A stretch of 64,000 nt of DNA from positions 2,976,001 through 3,040,000 of the forward strand of contig NZ_AP022608.1 in assembly GCF_010728925.1 (NCBI RefSeq). The letters are read 5' to 3'. The position numbers and the translations under genes were made by a program. The stretch is from Mycolicibacterium gadium (GTDB lineage Bacteria; Actinomycetota; Actinomycetes; Mycobacteriales; Mycobacteriaceae). Positions within the stretch are counted from its first letter, which is position 1. Each line of letters starts with the position of its first letter. The notes beneath the pieces were generated by a model. It worked only from the letters and a program-made list of their open reading frames with translations. It did not search any database and was not told the DNA's origin. Positions 25,975 to 33,199 of this stretch are shown here, one piece after another.

Positions 25975-27438
25975 ATGACTTCATACAACGATCGGGTGGA
26001 AGGTGTCTTGCTGGCGACCGCGGCCGGGGATGCGCTCGGTGCGCCGTACGAGTTCAAGCCGCCGCGCGGCCCAGAACTAGAGGTGGCGATGGTCGGCGGT
26101 GGTCCATGGGCGGCCGGTGAGTGGACAGATGATACGTCGATGGCCATCGCGATTGCGGAAGTGGCCGCGACCGGCGGCGACCTGCGTGGCGAAGACGCCC
26201 AGGATCTCATCGTGCAGAGGTGGCGCGAGTGGTCACTCACCGCCAAGGACGTGGGGATTCAAACCAGTTCCGTGTTGTCGGCAGCGGCGCGCGGCGGCGT
26301 CATCACTGCGGCGCGCGCCCGCGCCCTGTCGGCCGACCTTCATGAGCGCACCGGCCGCACGGCCGGCAACGGGTCGCTGATGCGCACGGCGCCGCTGGCC
26401 CTCGCCTACCTCGACGATGAGGGCGCGTTGGTCGAGGCTGCGCGCGCGATCAGCGAGCTCACGCACTTCGACCCCGACGCGGCGGATGCGTGCGTGTTGT
26501 GGTGCTGCGCGATCCGGCATGCCGTGCGTACGGGAAAGCTCGATGTGCGAATCGGACTGCGTCACATCGCATCCGACCGCCGCGATCTGTGGTCGACGCG
26601 ACTGGGTGAGGCCGAGTCCGCTCCCCCGGCGTCGTTCCCGAACAACGGCTGGGTGGTGACTGCCCTGCAGGCGGCGGTGTCGGCGATCGCCACCACGCCG
26701 GTACCCGCCGACGATCCGAGAGCCGAAACCTTCCGCGCCGATCATCTTCGGCTGGCGTTGGACGCCGCCGTGCGGGCCGGCTACGACACCGATACGGTCG
26801 CGGCGATCGCGGGAGGACTACTCGGTGCCGTCTACGGGGCATCGGCGGTCCCGGGAGAATGGCGGCGACTGCTGCACGGGTGGCCCGGCATGACCGCGCA
26901 CGACCTGGTGGGGCTCGCAACGGCGATCGAGCGCAACGGCAAACCGGACGATTTCGACTTTTCGTATCCGGGTTCGCCGATCGACACGTTCGCCCGTCAC
27001 CCGTATGACGACCGAGTCCTGCTCGGCGGCATCGGCGTCCTTCGCGAACTGCCGGAGGAGGTCGGCGCGGTCGTGTCACTCTGCCGGTTGGCGGACGACG
27101 ACATACGCGACGACATACCGCATGTGGAGGTGCGGCTGATCGATCGGCCCGAGCGCGACGAGAATCCGCATCTGGACTTCGTGCTGAGAGACACGGTTCG
27201 CCTGGTGGAGCAGTTGCGACGGGAGGGTCGCACGGTGTTGGTCCACTGCGTGGGGGCGTACAGCCGCACGCCGACGGTCGGGGCGCTGTACGGGGCACGC
27301 CTGCGCGGCATCGACGTCGACGAGGCAATGCGCGACATCAAGGCCGTGTTGCCGGACTCATATCCGAACCGGTCGTTCCGAGACGCGCTGCGACGCTTGC
27401 AGTCTCGCGGCCTCGAATCGCCAAGGAGGTGCTCGTAA
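25975..27438 (+). CDS. ADP-ribosylglycohydrolase fused to a Cys-based (dual-specificity-like) phosphatase
   Basis: A 487-residue two-domain protein. Residues ~5-310 are an ADP-ribosylglycohydrolase (GDALGAPYEF, DDTSMAIAIAE, GNGSLMRTAPLA and the metal-binding DTDTVAAIAGGLLGA), which removes ADP-ribose from proteins or nucleic acids. Residues ~335-480 are a Cys phosphatase with the active-site loop HCVGAYSRT (HCx5R) preceded by a plausible general acid Asp. It could remove both the ADP-ribose and a phosphate-linked remnant. GGAGGG precedes the ATG. First gene of an operon facing nrtR. Confidence 0.88.
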   Translation: MTSYNDRVEGVLLATAAGDALGAPYEFKPPRGPELEVAMVGGGPWAAGEWTDDTSMAIAIAEVAATGGDLRGEDAQDLIVQRWREWSLTAKDVGIQTSSVLSAAARGGVITAARARALSADLHERTGRTAGNGSLMRTAPLALAYLDDEGALVEAARAISELTHFDPDAADACVLWCCAIRHAVRTGKLDVRIGLRHIASDRRDLWSTRLGEAESAPPASFPNNGWVVTALQAAVSAIATTPVPADDPRAETFRADHLRLALDAAVRAGYDTDTVAAIAGGLLGAVYGASAVPGEWRRLLHGWPGMTAHDLVGLATAIERNGKPDDFDFSYPGSPIDTFARHPYDDRVLLGGIGVLRELPEEVGAVVSLCRLADDDIRDDIPHVEVRLIDRPERDENPHLDFVLRDTVRLVEQLRREGRTVLVHCVGAYSRTPTVGALYGARLRGIDVDEAMRDIKAVLPDSYPNRSFRDALRRLQSRGLESPRRCS

Positions 27439-28175
27439 TGTCGAGAGATGACGCGTCGCCGAGCGACCAACCCTTCGCGTGGCGCGGCGCGCTCGATCCT
27501 GGGCTGGTGCACGATCACGTCGTTGCCGCGTCACACCGTTTTGCCGATGCCGCCAAGACAGGTGAGTGGTCAACCGTGCTGACAATGCTCAACGATCCGA
27601 CGTTGCAGCTTGACATCAATTGGTGGCGGCCGGGAGGTACCGCGTGGTTCACGGTGCTGCACCAGGCGGCCTGGCACGGCGCACCGGCCAATGTGGTTGC
27701 CACGTTAATCCGTCGAGGCGCGCTGTTGACGCTGACGGAATCGAGGGGCCGAACCGCACACGACGTATTCATAGACCGGGCGCGCAAGATCCACTGGGGC
27801 AAGGGCGTCGGCGTTGCCGAAGAGTCGCGAACCCTGCTTGAACAGCAGCTGATGCCGCCGCCATCACCGCTCTCATCGGACGAAATCCGTTCGCTTGATA
27901 GTCATCTCACTGAAGTCATCGACGGACGCATCCGCTGCCTGTTCGACGGCCGCAATCCGCGAGACGTCCTGCGGTACCCACTTGTCGGAATACTGCACGA
28001 AGTGCCGAATCAACACGTGTGGTTTCCGGTGCCGGGGATGTATGGCGGCTTCGACATCCGCCAGCAGGAGAACTTCCTCGATGTGAAGAGTTGGTGCCGC
28101 GTGGTCGGCGGGTCCGGCCAACAGCATCTGATCACGAGCGCGGGCGCGATCCTCGTCGACGAGGGATTCGTGTGA
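27438..28175 (+). CDS. Ankyrin-repeat-like protein
   Basis: A 245-residue protein starting at ATG 27438, overlapping the preceding stop (TAATG) behind AGGAGG. Residues ~45-110 contain ankyrin-type units (TVLHQAAWHGAPANVVATLIRRGALL, then SRGRTAHDVFID). The C-terminal half is unrelated and unrecognised. Coupled to the ADP-ribosylglycohydrolase gene, so it may be a partner or substrate adaptor; that is inference. Confidence 0.72.
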   Translation: MSRDDASPSDQPFAWRGALDPGLVHDHVVAASHRFADAAKTGEWSTVLTMLNDPTLQLDINWWRPGGTAWFTVLHQAAWHGAPANVVATLIRRGALLTLTESRGRTAHDVFIDRARKIHWGKGVGVAEESRTLLEQQLMPPPSPLSSDEIRSLDSHLTEVIDGRIRCLFDGRNPRDVLRYPLVGILHEVPNQHVWFPVPGMYGGFDIRQQENFLDVKSWCRVVGGSGQQHLITSAGAILVDEGFV

Positions 28176-28402
28176 TGACGAAACGTGCATACCGTTGGCA
28201 CCGACTGCGCGCGGGCGCGCACACGATGACGTCATGGATCGGCGATGCTCAATGCACGTATGTAGCGGTTCGTGACGAGACGGGTTGGGTGCTGACGCGA
28301 CATGTTGCCGGCGCCAGCCGAACTGTCAGCTGGGACCCGACGCCGACACTGCGCGCGGCGAAGGGTTTGGCGGAACGTGATGTAGACCGTGGAGTGCTGT
28401 GA
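28175..28402 (+). CDS. Small unknown protein in the ADP-ribosylglycohydrolase operon
   Basis: A 75-residue basic protein whose ATG overlaps the previous stop (TGATG). Contains CTYVAVRDETGWVLTRH and no recognised motif. Its place as third coupled gene of the operon suggests a shared process. Confidence 0.6.
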   Translation: MTKRAYRWHRLRAGAHTMTSWIGDAQCTYVAVRDETGWVLTRHVAGASRTVSWDPTPTLRAAKGLAERDVDRGVL

Positions 28403-28445
28403 GCCCTCGAGTGAATGTGAAGGACAGGGTGTTCCACCGAAACGT

Positions 28446-29321
28446 TCACCATCGATATGCACACGCCGTGCAGGTCCACGTTTCGGGCTTCACGCAGCAG
28501 CCGCGCGCATCGCGCCATGGCGGAATGTGCATGGCGGGCATGCCGTAGAGCGCGCGCTGGGTGCGTCCCGCTCCGCAGTTCGGGCACTTCGGGTGCTGCG
28601 AGAAGCGGAAATCGAGCAGAGTGGCGTGCCCGTCTTCGTCCATGCGCGTGGCGCACCGCGGACACAGGACGCCAGGCCAATCGGACGGAAGCTCGGGAAG
28701 CAACCAACTCTTCGGATCGAACGGTCCGTCGACATAGCTGGCCTCGCCCCTCTTGTCCTGGATCAGCACCTCCGACGGATCGCGCAGAGGCGCGTCGACA
28801 GTACGGATATGCGCATGGTCGCGCGCGTCCCACCACGTCAGGTCGATGCCCGAGTCGCAGCCGGTGCAGCGGCCCTCGGAATGCAACAGGATGCGTGCGG
28901 CGACCGCGCTTGAGTGCCCTAATCGCATCGACTGATCGTTCCGCCACTCTGTCTCCCTCAGCGCGAGTTCGAGCCGAACCGCAGCGTCACCGCGACGCAT
29001 CCATACATTTCGCGGATCTTGATCGTGGGGAAAGTCGACCACCGCCGTCAACGTGGCAAGGTCCAGGAGAGCGGGACCGGGATAGGGCCACTCGACCACG
29101 GCTCGATCAGACCGGCCATCGATGCCGATGCGTCCGAGCGTGGTCATGATCGAGGGCGGATCCGTGTTGAGGACGATCGCGACCGGGTCGCCTTCGTGCA
29201 TCTCGCCGAAGCCGTACCGCCAGGGTCGATAGGGACAGCGAGACTCCATGAGGGCGATCGCCGCGTCTTTCCAATCGGTTCCCTCGACGATGTGCACGCG
29301 CTCGGTTTTTGTTTGCTTCAC
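28446..29321 (-). CDS. Unknown protein with several CxxC zinc pairs
   Basis: A 291-residue protein. The N-terminal two thirds are unrecognised; a CxxC pair (GRCTGCDSGID) is followed by WWDARDHAHIRTVD and, near the C terminus, three further Cys pairs (LCPRCATR, KCPNCGAG, WTCTACAYRW), indicating two structural zincs. A CATAAT -10-like hexamer ends six bases before the GTG start, so the mRNA is probably leaderless. HNH-like DNA-binding function is possible but not shown. Confidence 0.65.
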   Translation of the reverse strand: MKQTKTERVHIVEGTDWKDAAIALMESRCPYRPWRYGFGEMHEGDPVAIVLNTDPPSIMTTLGRIGIDGRSDRAVVEWPYPGPALLDLATLTAVVDFPHDQDPRNVWMRRGDAAVRLELALRETEWRNDQSMRLGHSSAVAARILLHSEGRCTGCDSGIDLTWWDARDHAHIRTVDAPLRDPSEVLIQDKRGEASYVDGPFDPKSWLLPELPSDWPGVLCPRCATRMDEDGHATLLDFRFSQHPKCPNCGAGRTQRALYGMPAMHIPPWRDARGCCVKPETWTCTACAYRW

Positions 29322-29412
29322 ATATCCATTATGCCAATGGAGTATGACAATTCAGTCACGCGCGGATTTGCTATGGACTACCCCGAGGAGCGGCAGACGC
29401 ACGCGACACCGT

Positions 29413-29936
29413 TCAGACCAGACGGTTTGTTGCCTGCTCGTCAGATACTCGTCGAACGGCCCGACTGAGCGCGTTCTCGTCACGCCGAGCGGTAATGCTG
29501 AGCCGCTGCACGTGGTCCCGGTAACCGGCGAACGAATAGACGCGGGCGGCCAAGAGAGTGAGCGCGCCTCCTTGCGGAGCTTCTTGTCCTCGGCGATCGT
29601 GCGCTTCATGTCCTCGTGGTCCCGGAGTCTGCTCTTCTGAAGCGATTCGGTGGCGCGACGGTCGTCGGCGATCTGTCGTGCACTTTCGCCGACGTCGGTC
29701 AGCTCGTCCCATAGGTCGATCATTGTGAGGTCTATCGCGGTAACCCCCAATTCGGATCCTGCTCGATTTCCGACGCGATCGACCTCGTAGTCCTTGAGAT
29801 GGTCGGTGACGCGCTGGCCGGGAATGACGCGGTCGTTGGGCTGCAACTGATCGAGGAGCACCTGATAGACCCTGCGTTCGGCGGCGCTGGCAAGTCGCGG
29901 AGTCTCATTCCGCGTGATGGTCATCGGATGTGGCAC
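29413..29936 (-). pseudogene. Probable frameshifted unknown gene (coiled-coil region)
   Basis: From ATG 29936 a frame encodes MPHPMTITRN...AERRVYQVLLDQLQPNDRV and then a charged helical stretch (RLRDHEDMKRTIAEDKKLRKEARS). At the CT-rich tract near 29550-29562 sense appears to pass to another frame (LLAARVYSFAGYRDHVQRLS) ending at 29413; removing two bases joins them. The start is faintly like NERD-type nuclease domains, but this is weak. If unshifted, the protein is 194 residues ending at 29352. Confidence 0.4.
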
Positions 29937-30052
29937 TCACCCATGCCCCCGATTCAACAACAGCAGCGCGACAACGTGGGCAGTATCTGCGATCGCGTAT
30001 GTGTCGGACGCCGCGTCTACAGTCGGCGGCGACGCGCGAATCTAGGGGGATC

Positions 30053-30368
30053 ATGCGCGGCCGTGGGGCTATTTCAGACGTGCTCGCGGTGTGCGGGGGC
30101 GGTGGCGATGTCGAGCCGGGCTCGAGCCGATCAGTACGACTTCATCGCACAGCTCGACAACAGGGGCGTGTACTACGAGTCGATGATCGATATCGGCAAC
30201 CAGCTCTGCGCGCATTGGTCTTCGTCCTGCCAGCTGCTGAGGCTGGAGTCGATCCGATTCTGCGGATCGATGATTGCGCTGGTGCTCGACAACCCACGCC
30301 CCTTCGTCGGGTCAGCAATGCACATGGTCGCCCATGCTCCGCGATTGGAATCATCATCGGGTCGGTGA
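30053..30368 (+). pseudogene. Decayed DUF732-like secreted protein
   Basis: After GGGGGA and ATG 30053 the sequence can be read, with one base removed from a G run near 30101, as a signal-peptide-like start passing into AVAMSSRARADQYDFIAQLDNRGVYYESMIDIGNQLCAHW. That segment carries the DUF732 pattern (FL..L...GI.Y......G...C) common in mycobacteria. Beyond it the frame has lost sense. The rest of 29937-30577 holds nothing I can recognise. Confidence 0.45.
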
Positions 30369-30577
30369 ACTTCGCTTGCGTCGGACAAGTCTCCCCGCCT
30401 TGTCGACGACGACACCTCGATGGCATTCGGTCGCAGATGTCTTCAACTTCACTGTTACGCAGCGTTGTTCGCGACGTCGGGTGTGAACACAATACGCAAT
30501 CGGTTTGCCACATAGGCGGCAGATGGCACGAATGCATTCGGCGACGGTGTACGCGGACTGTCGCTACGCTCTAGCGC

Positions 30578-32155
30578 ATGGACGGCCATCTCTTCATCAT
30601 CAACGGTGACTTGACGAAGATCGCGTGCGACGCGGTACTGATCCCGACGGACGACTCGTTCAGAATTGAGCCCCATTGGGATGGTCTAATCCAGGATTAT
30701 AGAGACGAAATTCCCGTCTCTTGGAACGGCCGAAATGTCATTTCACTCACTAAACGGCACCATAGGCCACGCGTGTGGCTGGGGAATGTTGGGCAGTTTG
30801 GTGATCAATCGGATTTCTCCGTTTTCGCTCCAGTCGTCGAAAAGTTCGTAGCACATGAGGCCGCCGAACCGCAGGATGATCCGATGCGGAAACGCATTTA
30901 CAACTGGCCGCTGCGCCGCTTGGCAGTCAACATGGTCGGCTCAGGAAAAGGCGGTGGTAGGGGCACAAAGGGCCACCTGGCGTCGGGGCTCGTCGAGACC
31001 TTGAGCCGGTTGGCCAAGAGGCACGTGATCGACATCATCCTCGTCACGTACGGGAACACTCCCTATGCTGCCGCCCAATGGGCACGCCGCAACTACCTTG
31101 TCCGCGCCAACACGTCCGACACCTGGCCACTTCGCGATGACCTGATAACAAAGGCTGAGGAATTGGCCCAAGACGCCATCGAGCACCAGTTGGTGCTCTT
31201 CATCGGCGCCGGTGTGAGCGCTGGCGCCGGCGTCGATACTTGGAAGGGCTTGCTGGAAGGTATGGCCGAAAAGGCCAATTTCACCGACAAGGAGCGTGAA
31301 CTCCTGGCGAAGAAGGACCTGCGGGACCAAGCGACGCTAATCGAGTCGGCATTGCGCGACTCAAGCGACAGTTTCAAGAAGCGCGTCGCCAACCGCATTG
31401 CCGAAAGAAAGCTCTACTCGCTTGTTCACGGCTTACTCGCATCCTTACCAAGTAAAGAAGCAGTGACTACCAACTTCGACAAGTTGTTCGAGGATGCCGC
31501 CGCAGTATCCGGCAGCGGTATAGCTGTCCTGCCCCGTGACCCTCGCAAGACAGACGGACGGTTGCTACTTAAACTCCACGGCAGCGTCGATGACCATCAA
31601 GGCATGATCCTGACCCGGTCCGACTATCTCAGGATGCCGCGCCAGTACGGCGCACTCATGGGTCTGGTCCAAGGTTTGCTCATGATGCGCAAGATGGTTT
31701 TTGTGGGCTATTCACTGAGTGACGAGGATTTTCACGAACTTCTTGATGAGGTGCGGGCGGCACGCGGCGACAGCGACGATGGCGTTGGGCGTGGAACCGT
31801 CCTCACGTTGCATGACGACCCGCTCGAACGGAAGCTCTGGCAACAGGACCTGGACACCGTGCCAATGGTGATAGGTGAAAATGCCAGTAGCGATCTCCCC
31901 TGGGCAGCAAGGCAACTCGAGTTATTCCTTGACCTTGTCGGTTACCTGGCTACCACGTCGGCGGCCTTCTTCCTCGATCGGTCCTATGCTGAGCTCACCA
32001 AGTGCGAGTCTGATTTGCTAAAACCGCTTAATGAACTGGTCCGAAGAACCGCGGACAGTGCGCCACGCACGGTCGGAAGCCAGGTGAAGGAATTCTTGAC
32101 CAGGTTGGGTGCCAATTACGACTCGAAGCCAATCGACCAGTCAGCTGTCGACTGA
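30578..32155 (+). CDS. SIR2-family putative NADase with macro-like N-terminal domain
   Basis: A 525-residue protein. Residues 1 to about 180 start FIINGDLTKIACDAVLIPTDD, the opening pattern of macro (ADP-ribose-binding) domains. Residues ~200-400 are a SIR2 domain: FIGAGVSAGAGVDTW, TTNFDKLFED (~296), KLHGSVD with the catalytic His (~333), and FVGYSLSDEDF (~375). No zinc Cys cluster, as in defence-type SIR2 NADases rather than deacetylases. NAD+ depletion on phage infection is the likely role by analogy with ThsA, DSR and similar proteins. It stands alone next to a probable defence cluster. Confidence 0.78.
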   Translation: MDGHLFIINGDLTKIACDAVLIPTDDSFRIEPHWDGLIQDYRDEIPVSWNGRNVISLTKRHHRPRVWLGNVGQFGDQSDFSVFAPVVEKFVAHEAAEPQDDPMRKRIYNWPLRRLAVNMVGSGKGGGRGTKGHLASGLVETLSRLAKRHVIDIILVTYGNTPYAAAQWARRNYLVRANTSDTWPLRDDLITKAEELAQDAIEHQLVLFIGAGVSAGAGVDTWKGLLEGMAEKANFTDKERELLAKKDLRDQATLIESALRDSSDSFKKRVANRIAERKLYSLVHGLLASLPSKEAVTTNFDKLFEDAAAVSGSGIAVLPRDPRKTDGRLLLKLHGSVDDHQGMILTRSDYLRMPRQYGALMGLVQGLLMMRKMVFVGYSLSDEDFHELLDEVRAARGDSDDGVGRGTVLTLHDDPLERKLWQQDLDTVPMVIGENASSDLPWAARQLELFLDLVGYLATTSAAFFLDRSYAELTKCESDLLKPLNELVRRTADSAPRTVGSQVKEFLTRLGANYDSKPIDQSAVD

Positions 32156-32517
32156 CCAGTTGCGCCGCAGGTTTCGACATCCCCGCCAGTTCCCGACCGC
32201 GTCTCCATGAACTTCTCGCAGAGCCTCTGCCTAACCAGCGCCTCCGGTGAGTCAGGCGGCCGCAGCCGCAGGCGGGCGCGTGGTGACGTGGTGACGCGGT
32301 CGATATTCTTATTCATACCGTCACAGCGCCGGCAATTGGCGATCTCGTTATCGAGAGCGAGCGTGAGCAACCGCCGAGAGACGCCGATCCGATGGCGCCA
32401 CCTTCAAGCTAACCCGGTGAAGGGCGGACAAATGACAGCTTCGGTTGAATATTGAGAACTCTGCTCCGGTTCAAAAGTTAGCGCGTCTACGCTGGAATGC
32501 GGCGGCTGTCTACGCCT
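32156..32517. other. 362-base gap with no recognised gene
   Basis: Sequence between the SIR2 gene and the end of the ATPase operon. Short open frames exist on both strands but lack ribosome binding sites and protein-like composition. Nothing further seen. Confidence 0.5.
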
Positions 32518-32852
32518 TCAGCCTCCACGTACCTCAAAGACTCCGTGCGCTCTCGTCGAGGGCCGCGCAGGTGGATCGAACTCGTCTTGCGATTCGAGAA
32601 TGTTCCCGCTCTTGTCTTCGACCCACCAACGCACCAGTTTCTGGTTGTTTCTCTTGAGAGGGCCTCTGGCGAGCGGCAGAACGTGGTCGCGGGATTCTTG
32701 GACGGCTGCGCGAGGCGAGTTATCGACGTATGCGATCACCGTCGTATCCCGTATCTCCTTGTCCGTCTGAACGAAGCGCAGGGGACTCGAGCTTTCTCGA
32801 CCCTCTCCTCCGTTTCCGTTCTGCTAAACAACTGTTTGATTCCGCCGAACAT
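32518..32852 (-). pseudogene. Last gene of the ATPase operon, apparently frameshifted
   Basis: ATG 32852 overlaps the preceding stop (TGATG) and encodes MFGGIKQLFSRTETEERVEKARV, then runs into a stop after 38 codons. A second frame (LRFVQTDKEIRDTTVIAYVD ... LVRWWVEDKSGNILES) takes over at the GTCCCCTG tract and ends at 32518. A single missing base at that tract joins both into one protein of about 110 residues. Either the gene is inactivated or the tract was misread. The second part could also start at GTG 32739. Confidence 0.5.
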
Positions 32853-33199
32853 CACTGCTCCTCCAGGTACCGCGCCACGCCGACGAGATGTCGAATCTCA
32901 GCGACGGAAGGCTGTAGTTCGTAAGCATGGCGGTGCACCGCAAGACTCAATCCGTGCCACGCGCGCTTGGCCTGTTCGCCTAACGCGGTGCCTTTAAGCG
33001 CTCCCAGAGCAACAAGTTTCGATCTGGTCGTCGGATACGGGTATGTCTGCTTCACCCATGAGGCGTTCTGTTCGTCGAGCCAGTCCTCAAGCACCGAACG
33101 CGCGAGCAACGCAGCGATACGAGGCCCGCGCGCGCCTAGTCCATATTCACCGTCCAGCAGCCGATCAGCGTGGTCGAGTAGAGCGGCACGGGCGGTCAT
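32852..33199 (-). CDS. Small helical protein of the ATPase operon (possibly HEPN-like)
   Basis: A 115-residue all-helical protein overlapping the ATPase stop as ATGA. The start (RAALLDHADRLLDGEYGLGARGPRIAALLARSVLEDWLDE) and the end (GLSLAVHRHAYELQPSVAEIRHLV) recall HEPN/DUF4145-type bundles that accompany defence ATPases, but a clear Rx4-6H catalytic motif is not certain. Probably an ATPase partner. Confidence 0.6.
   Translation of the reverse strand: MTARAALLDHADRLLDGEYGLGARGPRIAALLARSVLEDWLDEQNASWVKQTYPYPTTRSKLVALGALKGTALGEQAKRAWHGLSLAVHRHAYELQPSVAEIRHLVGVARYLEEQ

Noticed and set aside
29930..30574. 214-aa plus-strand frame
   Set aside because: Basic low-complexity composition; the DUF732-like segment lies in another frame.
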